Assembly: GCA_018136815.1 (NCBI GenBank)
Contig: CM030937.1
Location: 5,756,526-5,820,525 of the forward strand
From: Isochrysis galbana
Taxonomy: Eukaryota; Haptophyta; Isochrysidales; Isochrysidaceae
Direction of reading: 5' to 3'
Length of the DNA: 64,000 bases
Part shown: positions 42,204-53,480 of the stretch, piece by piece
How positions within the stretch are numbered: the stretch's first letter is position 1
How the letters are laid out: each line of letters starts with the position of its first letter
The notes under the pieces: generated by a model
What the model was told of the DNA's origin: nothing
Database searches by the model: none
The model's input: only the letters and a program-made list of their open reading frames with translations
Made by a program: the position numbers and the translations under genes

Positions 42204-43644
42204 GTGCTCTTAGTATGCTTGCTTGCTATTAGTTGGTCCAAATCCATATGCTGAGTGTTCTCGCATGTGGCAGTCGTTGCGGGAGCATTTTAGGACGTCC
42301 CGGCAATGCACGGCGCTCCATGCTGAGCGATACCGGATCCGCCGACTGATTGTACATGTGTATGTTGACACCTAAAGTGCCTCGCGATATTCGATATTCG
42401 CACAGCTCTATCTCGCAATGGGGGATGGCGAGATGGCGATGAGGATCTCGTCCCAAATCTGAGCAAACAATCGTGCAGAAAGGTTCAAGTCGTATTCTCC
42501 CCGGAATATCTCCCTACGGTATTCCCTCCGGTATTTTCGGCCTTTGCGGCGCCCTTTGCCTTTGTTGGGGTGGTGGCGCGACTGAACGCGCTTTTCGCAG
42601 ACCACACCGTGTGCGTAAACCTGGACGCGATGTGGCAGAAGCTAACCACCGGTCGAGGCCGCCAATTTATGGTATGTGCGGAAACTTTTTATGTTAGATG
42701 TTGGTGTGTTATTCAATGTCCATAGGGATGTGCATAGTGACGGAATACACGACGCGCTACCGTGTCTGTTGTGCTCCGATGTGCGTGTGGAGAAAGAGTG
42801 ATATGAGTTTGTGTGTCCGCTTTGTGTTCTCGTACACAACATCATCGTAAAGTTACACAACTATATTCAAAACGATTTGGCACTCATCCAAGAAGAGGGA
42901 AGTGCGGCGGTCAGCGGATCAGGAGCAAAACACAAAACAAATAACTTTCGAAATTTGGCATGTGGTCCTCTTTCGCCGACGGATCGCGACCTATAAACGG
43001 AGTGGGGAGTGCCGAGGGGGTAGCCAGAGCGGCGGCGCACCGACGTCGATGGCTAGAAGCCACCAAGCAGCCCCTTTTGGCCCCAACTCTGCCCCGCTAT
43101 TGATGGCTCACGCCCTCAGAACTTGAGCTTTGACTTCATGTTGGGACATTGAGACTTCAACCTCAGCTTCGGCTGCGCATGGGCGGAGCCAGCGGTACCC
43201 CTCCCTAGGTCGCCGCGCGCGCATCCGTTAGCCCAGAATCTTCTTTTTTATGTATCAAGCTGGGTGGGTTCGCCTCGCAAGGGGGACGGGGAACTCTGCG
43301 CGTAGGCACGAGTAATGAGTATGATCCTCTGCCTTAGCCAACGTCAAGAGCCTCTACTACAGTGATAGGTGTGGGTGGTATGGTGGTTGTGCATACGGGG
43401 CCACACAGCATGATATCCGGCTCGACGGGACGCTGCCGTCGAGCCGCATACGAGCTGAGCTGCTGGTGGGCCGCACGATCGCCGGGGCACGCAGTGGAGA
43501 GCCACGCGCAATATGCGCGGCTCCCCGGGTTGCTCGCCCGCACGCCATGGTCATCTCGACCATTTGGGCGGTACGGGGTCATGATGCGCGATCCCATGCT
43601 CAATTGCACGGCGCACCTCCGCCGGCAGGCATTGGGCGGGCGGC
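42204..43644. other. Intergenic, no gene seen
   Basis: Mostly unremarkable. 43225-43250 has 'gttagcccagaatcttc' and a T run, matching the 3' terminus of the LINE-like family. The last ~300 bases are the 3' flank of the selenoprotein gene on the minus strand and must contain its SECIS element if the UGA is read as selenocysteine. I could not identify it with confidence. Confidence 0.5.
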
Positions 43645-44385
43645 TTACATGCCGAGGAGCTCTCGGATGGTGGTTTCTGCCTCCAAAGGTGAGTCCGCAG
43701 CATGGTACCGGGCCACAGGGATGCCGTTCTTGTCCAGGAGGAACTTTTCATAGTTCCACGCGATGTCGCACCCGCCGCAATCGGCGAAGCGCGGTGCTTT
43801 GCGCTTGAGAAAGCGGTAGAGCGGGTCAGCGGTCGGACCATTGACGTCGACGGTGTCGAAGACAGTGAAGTAGCCGAGGCCGGCGGGGATACCCACCTTT
43901 GTGTGCATGTAGGCGCGCTCGCACTCCGGCGAGCCGGGCGCCTGCCCTCCAAACTGGTTGGACGGGAACGCCAACACCTGAAACCCAGCGCTGCCGTATC
44001 GGTTGAGCAGTGCGCGGATGCCGGGGTAGTTGACGTTCTGCAAGCCTCAGCTGGAGGCAACGTTGACGATGAGCGTCGCCTTCGCACGGAACTTGCTGAG
44101 CGAGGTACGCGCTCCGGAGAGGAGAACCGAGGCCTCGTAAGCGGAGCTGAGATCGGTCGTGAACCAGCTGGGCGGCTGTGCTCCCTGCGGGCCGATGGGT
44201 GCCCCGTCGCAGCGGCAGCCCTCTGCGGCACAGTTCACTTTGGCTGGCATGCCCCCTTGTGCGAGAAGAGAGGACGAGGCGGAGAGGAGGGCAGGCGTGG
44301 CGGGGGTCGTTGGGCTCTGTGGGGCGAGGGTGAGGAGGAGGAGCAGGAGGAGGGCGTTCGCAGCCAGCGAGGCGCGGAGGAGCAT
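43645..44385 (-). CDS. Selenocysteine glutathione peroxidase, secretory leader
   Basis: Glutathione peroxidase reduces hydroperoxides with thiols. The minus-strand frame runs from ATG 44385 to 43645, with one in-frame TGA at 44047-44049. It lies exactly where the family has its catalytic selenocysteine or cysteine: 'TLIVNVASS' - TGA - 'GLQNVNYPG', residue 113. The other tetrad residues are present: Gln in 'FPSNQFGGQ', and Trp-Asn in 'IAWNYEKFLLD'. Homology continues through the TGA in the same frame, so readthrough as Sec fits and a stop does not. Residues ~1-25 ('RASLAANALLLLLLLTL') form a signal peptide or membrane anchor. The ~60 residues before the GPx fold, with a short Cys-rich patch, are not family-typical. 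An in-frame ATG at 44418 is an alternative start. Confidence 0.9.
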
Positions 44386-45858
44386 GGGTGGCGAGCCCCG
44401 CTCCGCCTCGAGCCACATCGGGCGGGCGGGGGCTGTCCCGCTCCGGTCGAGGAGAGGGGGGCGGGGGGGAGGGCGCCGCCGTCTGTGGGGGGCCGCCGGG
44501 AGAGAAGCAACTCTCTTCTCTGCGGCGTGTGGGTCGCGAGTCTCGGGGGGGGGGCCCGCGTCCACTATTATTATTTTGGGGGTTTAGGCTAGATTGACGA
44601 GTGCCCAGCCCCTCCCTGCCAGAAGGCAACGGCGGAGGGCGGAGGGTGGTTGGGCAGGCCCACCCCATACTGAGGACGGGGGGGGGGGGAGGGCGGCGCG
44701 AGGCCCCCCCATTGTACATTGTACCCCCCCACTAAAAAAAAATAGGATGCGGGGCTTCACAGAGCTAGCGCGGTGACTTACGGCGTAGTAGTACGTAGTA
44801 CGGTTGTAGATCCGTGCATGCCAAGTGGCAGCGCAGTAGCTCAGGACGGCGGGTAAAGGTTCTCGCCCCCCCATGAGGGGGTCGAGAGAGATAGTGCGGG
44901 GGAGGGCGCGGCCCCTGCCCGTACGCAACCAAGCCATAAGGCGTAAGGCGAGTCGCGAGCATCCATTTACCGCATTTACATTTACGTAGTACTAGTAGTA
45001 CTAGTACAACATCAACATCGTAGCATTTCGTGTCCCAGTGCGCTTGCTGTGCACCAATGCCTAAGTAGCAGCAAGGCGAGCCTACCCTAACCCTAACCCT
45101 AGCTGCGAGCTAGGCGGGACTGCGGGACTTGATCTACATCACACACAAAAGGCAACAATTGGGCACCTAACGACTCACACGGGCAGCAGCCAGGATAGAG
45201 GATAGCAAACACTAAGGCCAACCACTACACGGGATAGTCGGTGCACTGCGCCATGACAACTATTTCGGTGACGTCTTAGCGCTTAACTCGCATCAGCCGC
45301 AAGGCTCCGATTATCCGGTCCCGCAGTACATGCCCGTAGCTACCTGTACCAAGTGTGTGGAATCCGTGTGAGGGCCCTCACCCTCAAGCCGACCTAATTT
45401 GTGTGCACGCTTCATCTCGAATCCCTAGTCACGCCGGCAAGGTCTCTCCTTAATCGAAAGAATCGTCGCCGTATGCATTCTTTCGCAGCCGCCGCGCAGG
45501 CGTGTCGCCGCCCGGAAGGGTTCCTGAGCTTGTTGATAGATCGGACCGTTCCCGCACGGCACGCCAAGCACCCGAGGCTCCATGCTGCTGCGCCCGAGCT
45601 CGGACAGCCTCCCACGAGTCGGGGCGGTGAGTAGAGACGCCATCATCGACAACTGTGAGCATGGCCAGGGGCTGGGGGTAAGGAAGCGCGGGAAGGGGCA
45701 TCACAAGCCAAGATCCCACAGTGGCGTGCGAGCCTGCGAAAGTTCGTCATGATGTCCAAGCCATTGTGCAAGCCCCCGAGGCGCGCACACGAAAGAGCAT
45801 AGGAGGCGAGCACGTGCTGCCAGGCCAGCCCTCTGCGCAACTCTGTGCGCCGCACCAC
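44386..45858. other. Intergenic, no gene seen
   Basis: 44440-44540 and 44660-44720 hold G runs. 44600-44740 resembles the GC-rich dispersed family. A short telomere-like run lies at 45083-45102. Open frames between 45400 and 45720 occur in several frames with no recognisable content. Confidence 0.55.
45083..45102 (+). repeat. Telomere-like (CCCTAA)3 run
   Basis: Sequence 'taccctaaccctaaccctag', three tandem CCCTAA units. It is too short to be a telomere and lies between ordinary sequence, so it is an interstitial trace, perhaps from double-strand-break repair. Confidence 0.8.
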
Positions 45859-47097
45859 TCACGCACCTTCCGGCGCAGCAGCCTCATCCGCGAAACGGCC
45901 TGCCGCGTCCGGAAAGCCGACACCTGTGTCGCTAAACATTCCCTTCGGCTCGGCGGCCAACTTGCCCGTTACATCAGTCTCGGAATGCTGGCTGTGCAAG
46001 CCCGCATTATGCGAGCGTGCGACGATCCTTGCACCATTGGCCAGTCCCGTATCATGCGCACGGACGTCCAAGGGCAGCCCGCGCTGCTCGACGGACGGCG
46101 GCGGCGACATGCGCCCAACCTTGCCCCAATACATGTCCCCTGCCCCGCCTTCGCGGATCGTGGTAATCTCTGCCCCGAAGTCTCCGCTGTCGTGGTAACT
46201 GGTGGCTGTCCCCATGGTGCGCTGCTTGTGCCGTTGCCGGATCTCTTCCCAGCTCGTGGCCCGGCGGCCGCTTCCGACCGCGCCGTCCGTGTCGACATTG
46301 TCGGTGCCTCGCTCAAACATGCCCGCGATCCTCCTGCTGCCATTGTAGTGGAAGGACGGTTCGACCACTCGCCTTCCGCCGCTCGGTGTGCGCTCCTCGG
46401 CGCCCTCTTCGCCCGCCCATGCGCCGTCAGGCGCGGACCATCCCGCACCGTGGGAAGAGGCCTCGGCCGGCCCATCCTTCTCGACACCACGGTCGGTGCT
46501 CCCGCTGATTCCAAGGATGTCGGACAGAGGCACTCCACCCTGCCCATATGGCCCCTTGCCGATTGCGCCGTGTGGCTCAGAGGCATTGCGCATGCCTGCC
46601 TCGGCCGCATGCTGCTGTTCCGTCATCTGCCGGTGGAGGACGCGGACGGCCTGCCGCCCGCCGACCTCGAGGATGCGCTCGGCCTGCTCAGCGAGCTCAG
46701 ATGGCTCTCCCCGCGTGCGCGCCTCTTCTCCGAAGCGCAGCAGATCGATGAGCGCTGGCTGATTGCACTTGAAGTTGGCGTAGATGTGGCCGAGGAGCGC
46801 ACCCGTCATTGTGACAGCAAGCGCATGCGGCCGAGGCAGGCGGAGCGAGCGAGCACCCACGCCGGCGGTGAGAAGTCCCGCAAGCTCTCCGGCGCCAGAG
46901 TAGATGGCCGCACGCCTCTCACAACGAGAGAGCAGCTCCCTTTCGCTCTCGGAAGGCGTGTAGCGGACGGCTCGTACCCAGTAGTGGAGGGCGGCAAATG
47001 CTTCCGACGCCTTGCGGTCGTTGATCGACGAGAGGAGGTGCGAGGTGCGAGAGGTTGTCGAGGAGGAGGAGGCCTCGTCGTGCCAGTGTGTCTCCAT
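45859..47097 (-). CDS. Protein with one hydrophobic segment, function unknown
   Basis: A minus-strand frame of 412 residues from ATG 47097. The only folded-looking part is residues ~15-150: a charged helix, 'LLSRCERRAAIYSGAGELAG', a hydrophobic hairpin 'RPHALAVTMTGALLGHIY' and 'CNQPALIDLLRFGEEARTR'. The layout Cys-helix-hydrophobic hairpin-Cys-helix resembles OCIA-domain mitochondrial proteins. This is a shape argument only, and I would not annotate it as such. The remaining ~260 residues are glycine-, serine- and arginine-rich and disordered. The 5' flank is GA/G-rich (47100-47370). Confidence 0.55.
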   Translation of the reverse strand: METHWHDEASSSSTTSRTSHLLSSINDRKASEAFAALHYWVRAVRYTPSESERELLSRCERRAAIYSGAGELAGLLTAGVGARSLRLPRPHALAVTMTGALLGHIYANFKCNQPALIDLLRFGEEARTRGEPSELAEQAERILEVGGRQAVRVLHRQMTEQQHAAEAGMRNASEPHGAIGKGPYGQGGVPLSDILGISGSTDRGVEKDGPAEASSHGAGWSAPDGAWAGEEGAEERTPSGGRRVVEPSFHYNGSRRIAGMFERGTDNVDTDGAVGSGRRATSWEEIRQRHKQRTMGTATSYHDSGDFGAEITTIREGGAGDMYWGKVGRMSPPPSVEQRGLPLDVRAHDTGLANGARIVARSHNAGLHSQHSETDVTGKLAAEPKGMFSDTGVGFPDAAGRFADEAAAPEGA

Positions 47098-47860
47098 CGG
47101 GAAGGGGGAGGGGAAGGGAGAGCGAGAGAGGGAGTGGCAAAGGGAGAGAGAGCGAGAGGTGCGAGAGTTGCAAGGGTGGGGGAGTGGGGGCGCGCGGGGG
47201 GGGGCAGTACTTAACGTAGCGAGGATTGTACGTATGTATTTGTGGGGGAAGAGAGGGGTGGTATTAAAGGGTATGAGGGAGGAGGGAGGGACAGAGAGAG
47301 GAGATGTGGTGAGGCGAGGAGGAGGTGAGGAGGGAGAGAGTGTAGGGGGAAAGAGGTGAGAGGGGCGGGGGGCGGCCCATCGATAGGAGGGATAGAGAAA
47401 GCTCCATTAGGATATGTCGGAGGTGTGGGGGGGAAGAGAGAGGAGGACGACTGGGGAGAGAGGGTCACGGAAACTCACGGAAGAAGGAAAGAGAAAAGGG
47501 GAGAGAAAAGGACACGAGTGGAGAAGGGCGTGAGAAGGGCGCCTCTCGGGGCGGGGATTGGATGGGTGGGAGGGTACAATAGTATACTACTATACTACAC
47601 TACGGCGGTCTCGAGCGTTCTGGGTTGGGGGCGCCCCTCGAGGGAGCGAGCATTCATTCTGGTATTCTGGTTCTGGGCCTCGATAGGGAACACGGCCCTC
47701 GTTTCCGTTATGGTGCGATTCCTGTTCTAGACGAGATCGCCGACAGATCGCCCTTTGATCGTTGTCCGTCGCGTCTGATTGGAGTGTTTGGGATCGATTT
47801 GAGTCGAGTTATGCGAGAAAAGTCGTGGGACGAGAGTCGTGCTGGTGCTGAGTGCTGAGT

Positions 47861-47906
47861 CGTAGGTCGTAGGGTGTAGGGTGTAGGGTGTAGGTGTAGG
47901 TGTAGT
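47861..47906 (+). repeat. GTGTAGG minisatellite
   Basis: Five or six 6-7 bp units of 'gtgtagg' or 'tgtagg' in a row. The unit is similar to, but not the same as, a telomeric repeat. Confidence 0.8.
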
Positions 47907-49971
47907 GTTTCCTGGGTATGTCTGTGTCCGTCGTCCTGTCGTCAGTCGTTCATCCGTCGCTCTCGCTCTCTTCGTCTCGCTCGTCTACCACTCATACCTC
48001 ATTTCATACGCTTCTACAGTCTCTGCCCTCTCCTTGCCAGCCCCAGCCCCTGCCATCAGAGCCCTCCCCTCGATCGCCCTCGCCTCTCGCCGCTCGCTCG
48101 ATGTGACTTTCGCCGCCGTCCTCGTCCTCGCCCTCGCCCAAGCGCCAAGCCCGCCTTCCCGCCTTCCCATGCTGAATGCTGACGGGCTTGATTGAGACTG
48201 TCAGCGTCTCAGAAATCGTTCCTACCGCCGCGCCTACCGCCGGCTTGGCGCTTGGTTTCCTCCTCATTGTCCTTAGACCCTCACTCAGGCCCTCACTCAG
48301 GATGTGAAGGGGCGGGGGGGGGGGGTTGGCGTTGGGGCGATATCGATATATATGCTGCGATATGTGATATGTGGCGATTGGCGAAGGGGGGGGCTTGGGA
48401 AATGGGAAATGGGAAATGGGAGCCCCCGAGCCCCCCCGCCCCGGGTACTGTATTTGGTACCGTATATTTGGCTGAAGGCCAATTACAGACTTTATTTACC
48501 GTTACCGTATTTGGTATTTGGAACCCCCCTCACAATCACAATCACAATACACAAAATATTTCCCATCTAGGATTGTGTTGAGCGGGAGCGGGAGCGACTG
48601 GCGACTGGCGACTGGACTGGAACTACAGCAAGAGGGTGCAACTTGAGAGGGTGCAACCTCAGCCCCATGCCCACCCGTTGCCCGAAATCGGTGCGCAGCC
48701 CTCGGGCATAGTGTCCCCTCAGTCCATCTGGCCGCGGAGGTTCGGAGCTCACCCATTGAGTCTCGTCAGAGCCGCCCAAAGTCGGGCACTCTGAGTGAGG
48801 TCCTCCATTGCTCCTCCCCCCCCCCGCGCGCGGACCCTCCGTCGTGAGCCGTCGCACGATACCCGACACGCTTGCGGGAGTACCTCCCAGCTGACCCATG
48901 TCGCGGGCCACCACATGTCTAGGGTACCAATCCTGCGACGACCAGAGCTCAGCCCACTCACAACCACTCGAACGACATGCCGAGACAGGTGCGCACGTGC
49001 GCCCCCTTTGGAGAAACCTCCAAAGTCGGGGCATGTGGCCATTCCAGGCATAGACTCGCCCTTCCCAGCCGAAATTTCGGGGTGAGCGGGCGTTCGCGCT
49101 GCGGCACAGCCCAAATCACCCCAACGAGCGGCTGTTGGAACCAGCGAGCGCTGCACTTTCTCTCTCCCTGGGCGGCGCTCCGCGCTTTATGCCTGCTCAA
49201 AGCCGCCTCTACCTCTTGCATCACTTCACTGGCGCTCATGCGGGCGAGTAGGGGCGGTGATCGCGTGCAGGTGGGGCGCCGCTCTTGATTTCTCTCCTTT
49301 CCTCCTCGTCGCGCGAAGCGGCACGCCAGCTGGTAGAAAGAATGAGCTAGTGGGCGCGTTTCACGTCGAATTTGGCCGTAGTTTTTGTGTCAGAAGGTTT
49401 GTATGTCCAGTGCGAGCCGCCCGCCGGAGTGATGAGTCCTCGGGTGGCGTCTGTGTTGAGCGGCCGACTTTGTGCTTTGTACCCCGACGACACAGCGGTG
49501 CTGGGGTAGAAGTAATCTCGAGTCTTAAAATAATATTCGTCGAGCGAATGGGGTCATGTGCTTCTGGTGGGCTCTCTAGATCAATGGTATCGACCTAGAA
49601 CTCAAATATCAAATATCAATAAAAACTGAAGGTGTGGTGAATCTCCAAGAGCTTTTGAAGTTTGGGGTACAATGTAGCATTTGGGGTACAAAACACGGCC
49701 CCTTTATCCGCTAGGGGGGGGGGGAGGGGGGGAGGGGGGCGTATTGTCTTAATTTTTTTATATCCATTTCACGGGGGCATTCGTAAAAAAATAACCAAAC
49801 CTGAGGCGTTGCAGCCTCTCACTACAGCAAGCTACAAGGATCGTCGTCGTCAATGGGGCCTGAGGCTGTGGTCGGCGGTCGGCGGTCGGCGACGGTGTCC
49901 CTTGCAAGGGTCCCTTGGCCTGATGGCTGGTGATTAGTGATTATCGATTATCGGTCTCCTCCGTCCTCCGA

Positions 49972-50010
49972 GCCTAGCTAGGCCTAGGCCTAGGCCTAGG
50001 AGCCTAGGAG
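49972..50010. repeat. Palindromic AGGCCT run
   Basis: 'cctagctaggcctaggccta' and its continuation form overlapping self-complementary hexamers, which can fold into a hairpin. No associated gene. Confidence 0.7.
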
Positions 50011-50794
50011 AGGCTCTGCGGCTCTGCGCTCTACGATCTACGAACTACGAACGCATCTGGCATCTGGGATCATCTTCATCTTCCGTCACGGCCGTTTCAT
50101 CTCTTAGAGAATCGGCGTACCCGGAGCCAAATAACTGGACTGGATGGCGGGCCCGGGATTGGAGGCTCGGCGACGAGATCGGTCCAAAGCCTGAAGCCCT
50201 CGCGCCGTAGCTACGGAGCTACGTACGGAGCGCGTGATGGCACCGTGCCAAAAAAAAATCCGAAGTTTTTTTGTCTCGTTGGTTGTTGGTTACCGTTGCA
50301 CGAAGGGGAAAAGCAGAGGAGAGGAAGCGAGCTGGCTGAGCAGAGGCGGCTGCGCGTCCGACCCCCGGGGGAACCCTTGTGTATGAGGTTGCTAGCCAAT
50401 GATACTGTGAAAGAAGCTGCGAGGTCGAGTTGAAAGCGAGCCTAGCAGCCTCATCTACTCTCTCTCTCCTCTTCTCTCTAATCTCTCCTTCTCTCTCTCT
50501 CTCTCTCTCTCCTCCCTCCCTCCCACCGACACACACCCCCCGCCCCCTCTTCTTCTCTTCTTGCCCACCATCATATCTATAGGAGAAAGTACTTTAGTCT
50601 ACCTTATTCAAAGTATCTCTTTCTTTTCCTCTGGCGTTTCCCGTTATCGCTCACTCCTCTGGCGAGTCGTTCGCCTCGAGCGCTGGGCAAGGGCTCTCCC
50701 CTCTCTTCCCTCTCTCCGCTCTCCCGTCCCTTGCCTCCCTCGCGTCAGGGGCGGTGCACTGACCAGCAGTCAGAGAAGAGGCGCGCCTCATACG

Positions 50795-51894
50795 ATGGGC
50801 GAGCCGGCCAACGCGCTCACCCTCGAGTGGGCCTTTGGCTTCTCTCGCAGCGGAGGAGTGCATTCGCTCTGTGATGAGCACCGCTCGGCCCTCTTCTACT
50901 CCTCTTCCCACACAGGCGTGATCTACGACCTGGTCTCGCGCACGCAGCTGCTGTTGCAGGGCCACTGCAATGCCATCTCAGCCACTGCAGCCTCTGAAGA
51001 CCGCACGCGGCTGGTCTCTGCCGACGCGGGCCCAGACTCGATGATTGTGCTGTGGGACTCCTACTCGGCCAAGCCGATCAAGTCGATCCATTCGCCCCAC
51101 CCGCATGGTGTGGCGACGCTCGACCTGACGCCCGATGGGCGGTACTTGGCGACCCTCTCGGCCGGTCCGGGTCCGCAGGTGCTCTCCGTCTGGGACCTTG
51201 AGGCAGGGGGCGATGCGCCACTCTTCTCAGCACAAGTTGGCACAGAGGAGGAGCCGGTTGAGACCCAGACGTCGGTCCGCTTCAAGCCGGACGATCCGAC
51301 AGAGCTCGTCACAAACGGCACATCACTCGTCATATTCTGGTCATCCGTCGGCGGCGAACTCGCCCACTACGCCCCCCCCCCCGCAGCTGGCGTGCTCAAG
51401 CAACGCGTGGGTGCGCTCACCACCACCCTCTTCCTGCCTGGGAGTGACCGGGCCATCTCGATGACAGCTGATGGCGACTCAGTGCTGTGGGGCAAGGTGG
51501 CGACGTTGGAGCTCCCAGAGATGGAGGTGTCAGAGCGGCGCGCCATCAAGCTGGTCAAGCTTCACTCGGCCGCCATCCAGTGTGCCACTGTAATTGGCAA
51601 CCTCCTCGTGACGGGCGGCGCAGAGGGCCATGTGAGTCGCTAGCCGCACCAGCATGCTCGCTGTGCCGCTGCCTATCCCTCGCGCGGCGCGGTTCGGGCC
51701 CGCGTCCGCACCTTGGCTCCCACTGGCTTGCCGCGTCTCGGTCCCTTGCCCACCCTGCCCGCATCGGGCTCGAAGTCAGTGGTGAGCTGCTGCACAATTC
51801 CGCTCGCTGCAGGTGCGCATCTTCACTCACGATCTGCGCGTGGTCGCATGGTTCGAGGAGCTCGACGCCGGCCCGATCACAGACATCTCTTTTG
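50795..51894 (+). CDS. CFAP251: CFAP251 (WDR66)-like flagellar WD-repeat protein, partial
   Basis: CFAP251 is a subunit of the calmodulin- and spoke-associated complex at the base of radial spoke 3 in motile cilia. Exon 1 is 50795-51631 and exon 2 starts at 51813, joined phase 0 by a GT-AG intron. The gene runs into gap 2 at 51895. The N-terminus 'ANALTLEWAFGFSRSGGVHS', then 'SSSHTGVIYDLVSRTQLLLQ', 'GHCNAISATAASEDRTRLVS' and 'ADAGPDSMIVLWDSYSAKPI', matches this family's first WD repeats closely. The order HTGVIYD-LQGH-ADAGPDS-WDS is characteristic. About 300 residues are present; the full protein is usually over 900. Beyond the gap only satellite DNA is seen, so the rest is missing or misplaced. 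It implies a flagellated stage. Confidence 0.85.
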
Positions 51895-51994
51895 NNNNNN
51901 NNNNNNNNNNNNNNNNNNNNNNNNNNNNNNNNNNNNNNNNNNNNNNNNNNNNNNNNNNNNNNNNNNNNNNNNNNNNNNNNNNNNNNNNNNNNNN
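51895..51994. other. Assembly gap (100 N)
   Basis: Exactly 100 N, so the length is unknown. It lies between CFAP251 exon 2 and a satellite array, and the array is the likely cause of the break. Confidence 0.99.
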
Positions 51995-53480
51995 CGGTCG
52001 CGCTCGAAAGTTGGGCACTCCGGCCCATCGGCGAGTGACGTTGGCGTGTTGTCGGCGCCATAGACGGCCGATTACGGTGCGATGCGCGCGGGCGGCGGCG
52101 GCGATTGGCGTGGCTGCTAGGTCGGCATCTGTGGATATGGTGTATGGTGGGCCAGACTATCCCAGTGGATGACCAAGAAAGCGCCGGCAGCGCGCCCGGT
52201 CGCGCTCGAAAGTTGGGCACTCCGGCCCATTCGCCGAGAGTGACCGTGGGCGTGTTGTCGGCGCCATAGACGGCCGATTACGGTGCGATGCGCGCGGGCG
52301 GCGGCGGCGATTGGCGTGGCTGCTAGGTCGGCATCTGTGGATATGGTGCCTGGTGGGCCATTCTATCTAAGTGGATGACCAAGAAAGCGCCGGCAGCGCG
52401 CCCGGTTGCGCTCGAAAGTTGGCACTCCGGCCCATTCGGACGAGTGACGTTGGCGTGTTGTCGGCGCCATAGACGGCCGATTACGGTGCGATGCGCGCGG
52501 GCGGCGGCGGCGATTGGCGTGGCTGCTAGGGCGGCATCTGTGGATATGGTGCCTGGTGGGCCAGATGATCCCAGTGGGAGACCAACAAAGCGCCGGCAGC
52601 GCGCCCGGTCGCGCTCGAAAGTTGGGCACTCCGGCCCATTCGGCCGAGTGACGTTGGCGTAGTCATCGGCGCCATAGACGGCCGATTACGGTGCGATGCG
52701 CGCGGGCGGCGGCGGCGATTGGCGTGGCTGCTAGGTCGGCATCTGTGGATATGGTGTCTGGTGGGCCATTCTATCTGAGTTGATGACCAAGAAAGCGCCG
52801 GCAGCGCGCCCGGTCGCGCTCGAAAGTTGGGCACTCCGGCCCATTCGGCCGAGTGACGTTGGTGTGTTGTCGGCGCCATAGACGGCCGATTACGGTGCGA
52901 TGCGCGCGGGCGGCGGCGGCGATTGGCGTGGCTTCTAGGTCGGCATCTATGGATATGGTGCCTGGTGCGGCATTTTATCCCAGTGGGAGACCAAGAAAGC
53001 GCCGGCAGCGCGCCCGGTCGCGCTCGAAAGTTGGGCACTCCGGCCCATCGGCCGAGTAACGTTGGCGTGTTGTCGGCGCATAGACGGCCGACTATGGCGC
53101 AATGCGCGCGGGCTGCGGCGGCGATTGGCATGGCTGCTAGGGCGGCTTATTTGGATATCGCGCCTGGTGCGGCATTCTTTTCCAGTGGGAGACCGAGAAA
53201 GTGCCGGCAGCGCGCCCGGTAGCGTTCGGAAGTTGGGCGCTCGGCCCGTTCGGCCGGGTGACGTTAGCGTAGTCATCGGCGCCACACACGGCCGTCGATT
53301 TCGCGATGCGCGCGGGCGGCGGCGGCGATTGGCGTGGCTGCTAGGTCGGCATCTATGGATATGGTGCCTGGTGCGGCATTCTATCCCAGTGCGAGACCGA
53401 GAAAGCGCCGGCAGCGCGCCCGGTAGCGTTCGAAAGTTCGGTACTCGAGCGCATCTTGGTACGTTAACGTTCGGGCGGTT
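51995..53480 (+). repeat. Satellite array, ~204 bp unit, about 7 copies
   Basis: The mark 'gaaagttgggcactccgg' or a variant occurs at 52006, 52208, 52414, 52617, 52822, 53026, 53228 and 53432, spaced 202-206 bp. Units are very similar at the left and drift towards the right, where the last is barely recognisable. That is the usual pattern at an array edge. Single or double inverted relatives lie at 59270-59560 and 36925-37110. Frames through it are open because 204 is divisible by three, but unit length varies, so it is not coding. The true array extends into the gap. Confidence 0.95.

Larger units (their letters stand above)
47098..50794. other. Gene-free repeat-rich stretch
   Basis: 47100-47360 and 47400-47560 are GA/G-rich. 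47861-47906 is a GTGTAGG minisatellite. 48310-48520 has G runs and 'tatttggta' repeats. 48625-48660 holds two 'gggtgcaac' units. 49715-49740 is a G run. 49972-50010 is an (AGGCCT)n palindromic run. 50450-50520 is CT-rich. No frame with recognisable protein content was found between 48.6 and 50.6 kb. Confidence 0.6.

Noticed and set aside
43500-43610. Candidate SECIS element on the minus strand (ATGA at ~43554-43551 or ~43582-43579 with AA further on)
   Set aside because: The stem sequences around these motifs do not pair well and no clear GA partner is present. I could not support a SECIS by eye.
48567-49288. Possible genes between 48.5 and 49.3 kb
   Set aside because: Several frames of about 100 codons overlap on both strands with no domain, no conserved motif and no splice pattern.
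52526-53131. 200-codon minus-strand frame in the satellite
   Set aside because: The frame is open only because the ~204 bp unit is near a multiple of three. Other units carry stops or length changes.
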